Source of the DNA: CBDFNC01 sp965249895 | Lineage (GTDB): Bacteria; Pseudomonadota; Gammaproteobacteria; Enterobacterales; CBDFNC01 | Length of the DNA stretch: 64,000 nt | Reading direction: 5' to 3' | Assembly: GCA_965249895.1 (NCBI GenBank) | Contig: CBDFNC010000003.1 | Location: 722,273-786,272 of the forward strand | Shown: positions 1 through 8,404 of the stretch, in pieces | How the letters are laid out: each line of letters begins with the position of its first letter | How positions within the stretch are numbered: position 1 is the first letter of the stretch | Translations under genes and position numbers: made by a program | Notes under the pieces: model-generated | Seen by the model: only the letters and a program-made list of their open reading frames with translations | What the model was told of the DNA's origin: nothing | Databases searched by the model: none

Positions 1-2
1 TT

Positions 3-509
3 GTCTATGAGGACGATGCTTTTCGTAATACGGCAGAGCCTGGCTACGCCAGTGGTGACTATCAGGTAAGTGGAGGGTTTAATGGTGGTGGCTTGCGGGT
101 ATTAGTGGGGGGGGTAAATGGCGGCTATATTCTGGATATGTCTGGCGGATGGAGGCAGAGTTTTACCCTAGGAGCTGACCAAACCTTAACCTTATCCTTG
201 CGTTATCAACTGAACCACGCGGGTTTCTATGAAAACGATGAATACGCAGAAGTGTTGGTCAGTCTGGATGGTGCCTTGGTAGGAGCGGGGGGCAATGATT
301 ACCTGAATAAGATTGTCGGCGATGGTAACAGCGGCCCGGATCAAAATTCAGGCTGGGTGCTGGTTACATTAGACCTTGGCGTAGTCCCGGCGGGGACCCA
401 TACGCTGAAGATTGGCGGTTATAGCAACAAAAAAACCTTCAGTAATGAGATCACCACAGTGCTTGTTGATGATGTAATACTGACCTCTTCAATGGCAGGG
501 AGTCCCTAA
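3..509 (+). CDS. C-terminal part of a secreted beta-rich repeat protein (partial)
   Basis: The reading frame is open from the left edge of the window, so this is the tail of a larger protein; the first in-frame TTG/ATG codons are unlikely to be true starts. The visible ~168 residues are rich in Gly, Ser, Thr and aromatic residues with alternating hydrophobic strands (SGGW.., LTLSLRYQL, TGWQTVTL-like and GGYSNKKT segments). This resembles beta-sandwich domains found at the ends of large secreted or adhesive marine bacterial proteins. There is no catalytic motif, anchor or sorting signal in the visible part. Family is inferred from pattern only. It lies convergent to the glycan genes at 736 onward. 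Confidence 0.6.
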   Translation, partial: VYEDDAFRNTAEPGYASGDYQVSGGFNGGGLRVLVGGVNGGYILDMSGGWRQSFTLGADQTLTLSLRYQLNHAGFYENDEYAEVLVSLDGALVGAGGNDYLNKIVGDGNSGPDQNSGWVLVTLDLGVVPAGTHTLKIGGYSNKKTFSNEITTVLVDDVILTSSMAGSP

Positions 510-735
510 CGATGAGTTTTGAAATATAGAAAGGGTAAGGTCTGTGGAATATTCCGAATTCCCAGTGACTTTAATGCTGGCAGTATTTTATTGATGTAAA
601 TTGCATCTCACCGTAAAGAAAAGTAGCTGATAAGTTGATGAAATTATAACCAATAGTTCACAAGTTTTTTCATCTTATAAGGTGTTATAGCCTAAACCGC
701 CTTAATAAGTATACGTACTGAATATCCAGTTATTA
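510..735. other. Intergenic stretch between convergent genes
   Basis: AT-rich sequence between the end of the secreted protein gene and the end of the acyl carrier protein gene, which converge here. I see no ORF, no RNA gene and no clear stem-plus-T-run terminator. Confidence 0.5.
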
Positions 736-987
736 TTAAGCAGGCGGGGAGCTTTTAAGTAAAGCGGCAAGATCTGAAATAGACCTTGCGTTTATCGCCA
801 ATTCAATTGGAATTTGGGTATCGAAATTTGCCTGTATTTGTTCCAGTAACATAACGTGCCCCAAAGAGTCCCAGCCCTGGATATCACCAGGTCCTGTATC
901 GTCGTTGAGAGTGCTCTTATCACACATAAAAAGTTCGGCAATTATAGCTTTCAATTGAAGGGTGTAGTCAGTCATCTGTTTTATCAC
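736..987 (-). CDS. Acyl carrier protein
   Basis: An 83-residue acidic helical protein of normal ACP length. The motif GWDSLGHV (about residues 39-46) contains the DSL serine that carries 4'-phosphopantetheine, so it should hold an acyl or aminoacyl group as a thioester in the cytoplasm. It starts 2 bp after the stop of the AMP-ligase gene, which is the natural loading enzyme, and is the last gene of the leftward set. It is divergent from fatty-acid AcpP and is more like a dedicated pathway carrier (peptidyl/acyl carrier type). Substrate is unknown. Confidence 0.85.
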   Translation of the reverse strand: MIKQMTDYTLQLKAIIAELFMCDKSTLNDDTGPGDIQGWDSLGHVMLLEQIQANFDTQIPIELAINARSISDLAALLKSSPPA

Positions 988-989
988 CT

Positions 990-2420
990 TTAAGTTATAC
1001 GCCGAATCACCAAATCGCTATCTGGGGATAACTTTCGTCGTTGTAGTTTGCCATTTGACGTCATAGGAAAGCCGGAAACTTCATAGAAATAAGCGGGCAG
1101 TTTGGCGGATGCCAGCAGGACCATTATCTGCTCCATAATGGATTTTCGAGTCAGATGTCGGTTAAGTTTTAAAAATGCAGCAGGAACTTTCCCTCTTAAG
1201 GGATCAGCTATGCCGGTAACAGCTGATAGCTCAACTTCATCGATGTTATTTAAAACCCGTTCTATTTCCATGGGCGCGACTTTTTCGCCACCAACATTAA
1301 AAATATCATCATTTCTTCCCAGTAAAAAAAGCAGCCCGTCTTTGATATAGCCAATATCTCCAGTGATCAGAAAATTGTCTCTGGTGAACAACAATTCATT
1401 CAGTTCATCATCGTTGAGGTAGCCGCTGGTAACATTTGGTCCTCGAATAAGCACTATGCCTTTCGCTCTGGGAGGAAGCTCATTATTGGTCAGGGGATCC
1501 GCTATTTTTATTTCTAACCCATTGATAGGTCGACCGCAAGTTTGTTCGAAAAAGCTAGGGTCATCTTCTCTGATATAGGAAATTCTAGGAGTGGCTTCTG
1601 TCATTCCATAGTTGTTAAACATCAGCGCATTTGGAAATATCTCTTTCAATTGGGCAAGAATGGAGCTATTCATAGCCGCTCCAGCGGAGCACAAAACCCG
1701 TACGTGAGACATCTTTAACGGCTTAAGCTTATGAAGCTTTACCAGGGTTAAATAGGTAGAGGGAACACCACAAAATGTTTTAATTGACTTGCTATTTACC
1801 ACTTTTTCGAATGCCAATACATTCTGAAAGTCCGGGAAAAGTTGGACAAAACCTCCCGAATAAAGCATACAAAAAACCTGAGATAGAAGACCATAGCTGT
1901 AAAACATGGGAAGCACAACGGCTGCTGAAGCATAGGCTGGGTATTCGAGGTAGCCACTAATAGACTCACAGGAATGCAATAAATTCTTATGCGAGATGAC
2001 GACCCCCTTTGGATAACCACTAGTCCCAGATGTAAACATAACAAGGGCCGATTTTGCCGGGGAGGGGTGGTAGTAAGGGGCTAAGTCAACTAGGTCCTCG
2101 GTTTCCAGTGGGTTAATTACTGCGCTGGCGTCACTTTTATGTAGCAGGTACTCCAGAGAAGAGATTGGCAGTTGTGGATCTACCGGAATAGGTATATTTC
2201 CGCTGTACTGGATCCCTAATAAAGTCACAATAAAACTAATCGAGGTTGGGGCACGTAAAACAATATATTTTCCTGAGCCATATTGAGAATTGAGATTGCT
2301 TGCCACTTGTCCTGCTTGATATCGCATTTCCCCAAAGGATAACTTGGTCAGGGCATCCCCCACAGCAGGTTTGTTGATATCGATTCTATCTATGGCATCC
2401 GTAAAAGAGAGCTGTGTCAT
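990..2420 (-). CDS. AMP-forming acyl/aminoacyl ligase (ANL superfamily)
   Basis: Activates a carboxylic acid with ATP to an acyl-adenylate and probably loads it onto the adjacent carrier protein. At 476 residues it is on the short side for the family. Visible motifs: the phosphate-binding loop MFTSGTSGYPKGVV (about residue 128 on), NNYGMTEATP (A5-type), the TGDIGY..LLGRNDD hinge and the C-terminal GKLQRRKL with the catalytic lysine. The substrate could be a fatty, hydroxy or amino acid; the sequence alone does not decide. It lies between the GNAT-like gene (19 bp gap) and the ACP gene (2 bp gap), so the three are very likely one operon. Confidence 0.85.
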   Translation of the reverse strand: MTQLSFTDAIDRIDINKPAVGDALTKLSFGEMRYQAGQVASNLNSQYGSGKYIVLRAPTSISFIVTLLGIQYSGNIPIPVDPQLPISSLEYLLHKSDASAVINPLETEDLVDLAPYYHPSPAKSALVMFTSGTSGYPKGVVISHKNLLHSCESISGYLEYPAYASAAVVLPMFYSYGLLSQVFCMLYSGGFVQLFPDFQNVLAFEKVVNSKSIKTFCGVPSTYLTLVKLHKLKPLKMSHVRVLCSAGAAMNSSILAQLKEIFPNALMFNNYGMTEATPRISYIREDDPSFFEQTCGRPINGLEIKIADPLTNNELPPRAKGIVLIRGPNVTSGYLNDDELNELLFTRDNFLITGDIGYIKDGLLFLLGRNDDIFNVGGEKVAPMEIERVLNNIDEVELSAVTGIADPLRGKVPAAFLKLNRHLTRKSIMEQIMVLLASAKLPAYFYEVSGFPMTSNGKLQRRKLSPDSDLVIRRIT

Positions 2421-2439
2421 TTTATTATCCCTAAGCTAA

Positions 2440-3576
2440 CTAATTTGGCAGCGAGCAAGGTGATCTTTGTGTGCAATATGATTCTTCAAATTGCTCTTCA
2501 TTGATTGCCCGGCACCACCAATTATTTGGGTCAATTAATAAACTTGCCTGAGCTTCATTCACACCTCTAAGTACGATATACACGCTTTTATTGTAAAATG
2601 AAGCGAGTTGTAGCTGATGGCATGCTTGCTGTAATTCTGAAGTCATCGCGTATATGTGCACCGTGTCGAAAGATAGCGTTTTGGCTAGCTTGCGAACAAA
2701 GTGGATAATTTTTATTGCGTCCGATTTATTCTCAACTGGAGGGAAAATCTCGTTAACGTGCAATTCCTTCAGTTTCTCCCTCTGGTTACCCACAACTCTG
2801 GTTGCTTTGTACTTTATATAGGCCGTCAAAAGATAAGGGGTAGTTTTATTCTGATTACTTGTTTTATAGACCCAGGCTTTCATGCCCTGCTCACTACCCG
2901 CTAATGCGCTTTTAATTTTTTTCTTATCCCAGGGTGTGTAAATTGGAAGCTTTTGAAGATTGACAATTTCCTCAAGGGCAGAGCAGGCTTCAGTGCCATT
3001 CAAAAGCTTGCCAGCTTGCCCGCTTGGCAACAGTGATAATCGGGTTGCGGCTTTAATTTTATGCAGCATATGTCGTGCCAGAAAAAGCCAGCCAGTGTTT
3101 TCTCCATTTGATATTTGAGCATAATAGTCGAGGCGGCAGTCCCGCAAAAAACTTGCTGTCGTGAGGGGGATTGAGTGGATAGGACTATCGTCGACCCTAT
3201 GGTATTCCCCCCAAGAGTCATAGACTTTTTGCATCGCAGCCGAAACGCTGGATGATAATTGTGGGAGGCCAAGGCGTAACAAGTGCATTTTTACGTACAC
3301 TCCAACCCCTTTAGTTCGGTATTCTTCTTTTACATATACCCGTTGACTCACAATACAATTAATTGGCTCTCCAGCGACTGAGATCTCACAATATGAGAGT
3401 AAATTTCGCCCTACAATTTCGTTTTCGTCTAACGCGATCACGGCGATAACATCTTCACTATGTAGGTGGTTGAAATGTTCAAGGTGAAAGTCGGATAAAG
3501 GATTAGCTGTATCTGCCGGGTGTAATGCCTGCCACTGTTGGGCCTGTTGCAAAGTTAAATAACGATACTGAATCAT
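2440..3576 (-). CDS. GNAT-like N-acyltransferase, pathway unknown
   Basis: A 378-residue soluble protein. Residues ~40-110 read like a GNAT fold: hydrophobic strands (VIAVIALDENEIVGRNLL) followed by a basic segment RVYVKEEYRTKGVGVYVKMHLL at the position of the acyl-donor loop (R/Q-x-x-G-x-G/A). The C-terminal ~200 residues are unassigned. In this context, beside ACP, ligase and deacetylase genes, it is the natural candidate for moving an activated acyl group from the carrier to an amino group on a sugar. The GNAT call is by pattern and moderate; the acceptor is inferred. Confidence 0.55.
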   Translation of the reverse strand: MIQYRYLTLQQAQQWQALHPADTANPLSDFHLEHFNHLHSEDVIAVIALDENEIVGRNLLSYCEISVAGEPINCIVSQRVYVKEEYRTKGVGVYVKMHLLRLGLPQLSSSVSAAMQKVYDSWGEYHRVDDSPIHSIPLTTASFLRDCRLDYYAQISNGENTGWLFLARHMLHKIKAATRLSLLPSGQAGKLLNGTEACSALEEIVNLQKLPIYTPWDKKKIKSALAGSEQGMKAWVYKTSNQNKTTPYLLTAYIKYKATRVVGNQREKLKELHVNEIFPPVENKSDAIKIIHFVRKLAKTLSFDTVHIYAMTSELQQACHQLQLASFYNKSVYIVLRGVNEAQASLLIDPNNWWCRAINEEQFEESYCTQRSPCSLPN

Positions 3577-3589
3577 CCTAACTTTCCCA

Positions 3590-4348
3590 CTATTGTCGGA
3601 GAAAAGTGAGATCTGCCACAGGTTTTATATACCTGGCATAAAGCCTGGATTTTCGACTCTGCCAGTTATAGCCAAGTAGCTTGGCATTAAATATGGTCAG
3701 AGAATCGGATGCTTTAACCTGAATACGTCTAAGCTCAAATTTGTGCGCCAGGTTGGCGTCGTTATAGCCGTAAACGGAACAAACCGCCGCCTGATAGCCA
3801 GCCCTTTTCACTTCTTCCATAATATCTTCGCTGTGATGCCCACCTCGATAACAAAAATAATTAATGTTTTTTCCCAGTTTTTCTTCGAGCGTACGTTTAG
3901 AGTTAATCAACTCAAAACGTACTTCATTCAAAGCTAATTTAGTTAATATTCGATGAGTTACTGAGTGGGATTCTAGCGAAATACCTTGGTCAGACAGACT
4001 TCTTAGTTGCTGCCAAGTCATACCATTCGATTGCCCAATACGATCTGTTATAACAAACATGGTAGCTGTCAGGTTACATTTTTTTAAAATTGGAACTGCG
4101 TGTTCATAGAAAGAAGGGTGGCCATCATCAAAAGTGATGATAACACTACGTTCAGGTATAGCCAGGCCATGATATAGGTGTGCAGTAAATTCATCCAAGC
4201 AGATGGTGTGAAACCCTTTTTCTTTAAGAAAAACCATTTGTTTTTCAAAGTCTTCAACTTTTACCCAATAAGGAGATTTAGCTGGGATATTAGATTCACC
4301 TATGAAATGATACATTAATAAAGGGCACAACATATCACTAAACTCCAT
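3590..4348 (-). CDS. Polysaccharide deacetylase (NodB/CE4 family)
   Basis: A 252-residue protein without a signal peptide, so probably cytoplasmic or membrane-associated. The metal-site motif TFDDG (motif 1, about residues 74-78) and SHSVTH (motif 2, about residues 127-132) are both present, supporting a metal-dependent deacetylase of N-acetylated sugars. Motif 3, usually R-x-P-Y/F, is replaced by FCYRGGHH, which is unusual. It lies 13 bp upstream of the acyltransferase gene and is the first gene of the deacetylase-acyltransferase-ligase-ACP set. The 308 bp before it could carry the set's promoter. Confidence 0.82.
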   Translation of the reverse strand: MEFSDMLCPLLMYHFIGESNIPAKSPYWVKVEDFEKQMVFLKEKGFHTICLDEFTAHLYHGLAIPERSVIITFDDGHPSFYEHAVPILKKCNLTATMFVITDRIGQSNGMTWQQLRSLSDQGISLESHSVTHRILTKLALNEVRFELINSKRTLEEKLGKNINYFCYRGGHHSEDIMEEVKRAGYQAAVCSVYGYNDANLAHKFELRRIQVKASDSLTIFNAKLLGYNWQSRKSRLYARYIKPVADLTFLRQ

Positions 4349-4656
4349 GTGAAAACTACTTTACTTTACTTTAGAATATTTCCTGGTAATGTTCCAACTT
4401 AGAGTTAATTATTTATTTTTTAGTTAATATGTTTTTATGGCTTTTTAATTGGATAAATATGTTATTATACTCGTTAAATATATGAGTAAATATTCTGTCG
4501 AAAGTTGTTTTTACTCGTCATATATTTTTGCTACTTTTACTTTTCAAAAATCACTATTTTATTCCTTTGAGATATTTTAAAGCATTCAGGATTTCTACTC
4601 TTGCATAGGTATATTCTTTATACCGTAAGTAAAAAAGTAGTAATTAAGGTTTAGCG
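4349..4656. other. AT-rich intergenic stretch
   Basis: A 308-bp, very AT-rich gap between two leftward genes. It holds no credible ORF or RNA gene. It is long enough to carry the promoter of the deacetylase set, but many AT-rich hexamers make any single box unconvincing. Confidence 0.4.
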
Positions 4657-6192
4657 CTAAAGCTTAGCTGCTGTCAAGCTATTACATTCTGCTTTTATTT
4701 CGTAAACCTTTAATGATTTAGGCTGAAGGTAATGGTGCATAGCGCTGATAGCAGCACCGCTCAGCTCAGTAGGGAATAAGCTGACAGCATCATAAGTCAG
4801 ACCTAGCATCTTCTTTCCGATACCATATCCAGTAGGAGTTAACGCTATATCAGACAAGTACCAGCAGCTGTCCACTTTAACCCCTTGATCTGAATGACCC
4901 CAGGCCATGGTCTCCTCGTCCCACATAACCAAGGTTTTGGTGCTGTCAGTTATGGTGGATGGAGCTTCCTTCAAGGGGATTAATACTTGCGTATGGGGTT
5001 GGCTTTTGATCGATATATAGCGATCAAACGTCTGTATTCTTCGAGCATTAGTCATGGCATAAATTCGTGAATCCGGATTTTCCTGTGCAAACTTGACTAT
5101 GGCTTTACTATTAGCGACGAAGTTCCTGATAGCTTGCTGTTCCATTCCACTTAAATAGATAGCTCCGAATAAGTATAAGAACATAAATGACAATGCATGG
5201 ATCCTTTTAAGGTTAGCTAAGAAGTAACCGGATAAAATACATAAGGGAGCCATAAAAATGGTCATGTAGTTAACTTGTTTAGGAATTAATCTCAAAGGTG
5301 ATGTGTCTATTATTAGGAAGGAGAATGTAGTTAGTAAACCAAGAGCCCAAACAAGTAAGAATACCCTGTCATTACTACTATTTCTATCTATCTTATTAAC
5401 AAACATCATGAGCAGACCTAACAAAGAAAGGTAGCCAACTAGCCAAGTGTGCTTGATGTTTAAAAATATGTGGTAAAAATAGTAAAGAGGATTGTCATCC
5501 AATATAAGGTGGTGGCGTAGAAGGGTTAAGATATATAGCATATCGCCGGTTAATAGATAGAAAAATAAAAGGTTAAGTATGACTACAGAAAAAGCTGATA
5601 ATGGAGTTATTAAGTATATTAATTTTAGTTTTTTGGTTGCTATCGGTAAAAGTAAAAAAGCAAATGAGTATATTAGTACAACCTCTTTTACCCAAAATAC
5701 GCAACCTATAGAGACACCAGAAAGAAAGAAAAAATAAATCTTAGCTTTTTTATGTGCTAGCCAAAATAATACAAAGCTGGCGGTTATAAAAAAAGCCAAA
5801 ATGCTGTCTGCCATCATTCGTCCAGAAAAGTGAATGTGTAACGGTAATGCCGCCATAATTAACCCACTTAAGAATGCTACCCTGGATCCAAATAAGAATA
5901 GAGAAAAATAGAAAACTAAAGCTACCTCAGAAATAGAGAACAGCATGGATACTAGATTGGCAGATAACGTATTTTCACCGAAGAAGTAAAGAGATAGGGC
6001 AAGTGGAATATTAACGCCGTAACGAGTTTCTCCTATATAGTCAGACATTCTCCAATCACCATCAACAAGTTTCAGTGCTGCTGAAAGGTAGCTGACTTCA
6101 TCGCTGCCAAATACGCCGGTATAAAAAGTACACCTTAAAGCAAGTGCAAAAAGCAACAATGAAATGAAACCGGATCTATGAGTTAATAGCAT
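4657..6192 (-). CDS. GT39/PMT-like membrane glycosyltransferase
   Basis: A 511-residue polytopic inner-membrane protein with about ten hydrophobic segments over residues 1-350 and a soluble periplasmic tail of ~130 residues. The first loop contains GSDEVSYL, matching the acidic D-E motif of GT-C enzymes (ArnT, PMT_2) that use polyprenyl-phosphate sugars as donors, and an FSGRMMADS segment typical of later loops. It would transfer a lipid-linked sugar to a glycan or lipid outside the cytoplasm. It follows the nucleotidyltransferase gene by 34 bp. Codon use is more AT-rich than the flanking housekeeping genes, suggesting transfer. Confidence 0.7.
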   Translation of the reverse strand: MLLTHRSGFISLLLFALALRCTFYTGVFGSDEVSYLSAALKLVDGDWRMSDYIGETRYGVNIPLALSLYFFGENTLSANLVSMLFSISEVALVFYFSLFLFGSRVAFLSGLIMAALPLHIHFSGRMMADSILAFFITASFVLFWLAHKKAKIYFFFLSGVSIGCVFWVKEVVLIYSFAFLLLPIATKKLKLIYLITPLSAFSVVILNLLFFYLLTGDMLYILTLLRHHLILDDNPLYYFYHIFLNIKHTWLVGYLSLLGLLMMFVNKIDRNSSNDRVFLLVWALGLLTTFSFLIIDTSPLRLIPKQVNYMTIFMAPLCILSGYFLANLKRIHALSFMFLYLFGAIYLSGMEQQAIRNFVANSKAIVKFAQENPDSRIYAMTNARRIQTFDRYISIKSQPHTQVLIPLKEAPSTITDSTKTLVMWDEETMAWGHSDQGVKVDSCWYLSDIALTPTGYGIGKKMLGLTYDAVSLFPTELSGAAISAMHHYLQPKSLKVYEIKAECNSLTAAKL

Positions 6193-6226
6193 CGCTATTC
6201 CTTTAGCAATTATGGCCTACACTTTC

Positions 6227-6997
6227 TTAAACAGCTCTTCTTAACGGGTTTTCAACAATCTCATTATTATTGGAATGTAACAGCTTGTTAGCATCATAAA
6301 GGGACTCAAATGTTCCAGCGTCGGCCCAACGCCCATGAACTAAACTATAGTGAAGTTGCCCAAGCTCCACATAGATATTGTTTACCGATGTTATCTCTAG
6401 CTCGCCTCTATGGGATGGTTTTATTTTTTCTATATGCTTAAATACGTGCTCATCAAACATATAGCACCCCACCACTGCATAGTTACTCTTAGGTGAACTA
6501 GGTTTCTCCTCGATTTCCAATATTTGCTTCTCATCTAGTGCAGCAATACCAAATCGTTCTGGATCTCCAACTTCCTTAAGCAAAACTCGAGCACCACTCT
6601 TTTGCTTTCTAAAAGCCTCTATATAAGGAGAAATTGAATATTCGAAGATATTGTCACCTAGTAGTGCTATTACTTTATTACCACTAGCAAAGGATTTGGC
6701 GCCTGCTAATGCATGGGATATCCCTTTTGCTTTTTCTTGCACCCTATAGGTAAACTCACAGCCAAAGTCATTACCACTGCCCAGTGAGTTCACCACTGAC
6801 CCCATATGGTGTGTCGAGGTAATTACCAAGATATCTTTTATCCCGGATAAAACTAGCTGCTTTACTGAATGCCATATCATAGGCTCACGGCCAACTGGTA
6901 AGAGGTGTTTATTGGTTATCTCAGTGAGGGGGTATAAACGAGATCCTAAACCGCCGGCTAATATTACACCTTTAAGATTGTTACTTTTTTGACTCAT
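6227..6997 (-). CDS. Sugar-1-phosphate nucleotidylyltransferase (RmlA-like, short form)
   Basis: Makes an NDP-sugar from a sugar-1-phosphate and NTP. The signature LAGGLGSRLYPLTEITNKHLLPV (about residues 13-35; G-x-G-x-R and the K) is the nucleotide-binding loop; LLGDN (metal-site Asp), EEKP and VGCYMFD are further family motifs. At 256 residues it lacks the C-terminal allosteric region of ~290-residue RmlA, so dTDP-glucose is likely but not certain. It is the first gene of a pair with the GT39-like enzyme. Confidence 0.82.
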   Translation of the reverse strand: MSQKSNNLKGVILAGGLGSRLYPLTEITNKHLLPVGREPMIWHSVKQLVLSGIKDILVITSTHHMGSVVNSLGSGNDFGCEFTYRVQEKAKGISHALAGAKSFASGNKVIALLGDNIFEYSISPYIEAFRKQKSGARVLLKEVGDPERFGIAALDEKQILEIEEKPSSPKSNYAVVGCYMFDEHVFKHIEKIKPSHRGELEITSVNNIYVELGQLHYSLVHGRWADAGTFESLYDANKLLHSNNNEIVENPLRRAV

Positions 6998-7483
6998 ATC
7001 CCATACATCCGTTTACAGGAGAGGTATAGTTAAATATAGTTGCTTGTTTGGAATGTGCTAGCCCGAAATTAAATATTACACCTTTCTATAAAGTAAGTTA
7101 TATAATCTTTCAATTCCTTGTGGCTTCATAAAGTTAATATTATCGATTAAGCCATAGAGTCGACAGCTACGAGCTGTTTGTACATTGTAATTAAATAGGT
7201 TATCTGTTTAAATGTAGTAATCAATTGCATATCCACTCTATGCTTAAAAACAAAAGGTAGTTAATTTTTTATAAATGATAATTGTGCTGGCAATAAGTTG
7301 AACGATTATAAGGTTTTATATTGTTAGTTGAAAAATAGGCGAGTTTTTATAGTTTGGTATTTTAGATCGTAGAATTCGTAGTAAATATCCTTCATATCGA
7401 TGTATATTGAAATTCGAGCATTATTTTACTCATTTAATTTACTAGGAGATCTGAATGTGTCTTATTAGTTTTTAACTAAAAAA
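6998..7483. other. AT-rich intergenic stretch
   Basis: About 490 bp of strongly AT-rich sequence between the nucleotidyltransferase gene and the end of a decayed glycosidase-like gene. I see no ORF, RNA gene or clear repeat. The composition suggests acquired or decaying DNA. Confidence 0.4.
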
Positions 7484-8391
7484 TTAAAGATAGAAAATAG
7501 TTACACCTATACCTGACTTGCCAAATCCATTACCGTTAAACAACATACACCTTTGTTGTCCGACATCGAAGATAAAAGCGTATTCCTGCATTACGTTGTC
7601 GAAATTTCCTAGATCTACTGATTTTGGATGCCATTGAAGCTCATTATCTTTTCTGTGCCAAATTTCGCCACCCAGGGATTCTGCATAACCCATACGATAG
7701 TGTTCACCACGGTATGAATGCCACACTCTGAACAAGCCATGTTCTTTTAGCACCATAGGTTTACAGATGACATATTCGTCCGATGATTTAAAGTCGATGG
7801 CAGTTTGTCCCGGTCTCTGCCAATGAATAGCAGGTTTTTATCAAGTAGTAATGTTTATAGTTGCCGGAAGGTTGTGGTTGCCAACGCTCGAAGCTGCTGT
7901 ACCAAGTGGTCCAAAGAGGACCTTGCTTGGTGACACAGAATGAGCCTGTGTTGATCGGCTCTTCATGGACCCTTTCTAAGATGGGGGCCTCAATTAACCG
8001 TTCAAATTTTTGTTTCTCGTGATTAAATCCAGCAACACGAATATTGGTTTGAAAACCGCCTCTACTGCCTAATAACCAACCAGTATAATAGAAACGTAAA
8101 CAGCTCTCAGTTCTGACCATCAAAGGATAATACACGCCATTGTCATCAAAGCAACCTGGCCGACCGATATCCAGAATCGGATCTCTGATAATTCCCAATA
8201 CCTGAGAAGGGTCGCTTTATCGAGTTTGGCCAGGCCGATTCGGGATATTCCTTGCTGATCCCGGCCCACCATATAGAGGTCGATGGTCTGTTCGTTAACC
8301 TCGGTAAAAGTGGAGCCACAATAGACAGAAACCCACCAGATCTAGGCGTTTGGCTTTATTAGCAAGAAAACTTTCCTCCATGTATTTTCCA
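7484..8391 (-). pseudogene. Decayed glycosidase-like (five-bladed propeller, GH43/GH32-like) gene
   Basis: Pieces of one protein lie in successive frames. The first, at ~8205-8320, reads GSTFTEVNEQTIDLYMVGRD. The second, at 7788-8198, contains IGRPGCFDDNGVYYP and LWTTWYSSFERW. The third, at 7484-~7815, contains TAIDFKSSDEYVICKPMV, FRVWHSYRG and MLFNGNGFG. Joined, they give a ~300-residue protein resembling predicted glycosidases that sit in polysaccharide clusters. At least two frameshifts (near 8200 and 7810), and probably a third near 8330, separate the pieces. It lies directly after the glycosyltransferase gene. Sequencing error is an alternative, but several shifts make true decay more likely. 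Confidence 0.75.
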
Positions 8392-8404
8392 GCATTTTCT
8401 GTCC

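Noticed and set aside
3..509. Complete gene starting at the TTG at 93
   Set aside because: The same frame is open and protein-like back to the window edge, so the gene is a truncated larger one.
1102..1350. ORF antisense to the AMP ligase gene
   Set aside because: Shadow of a well-supported gene with complete ANL motifs on the other strand.
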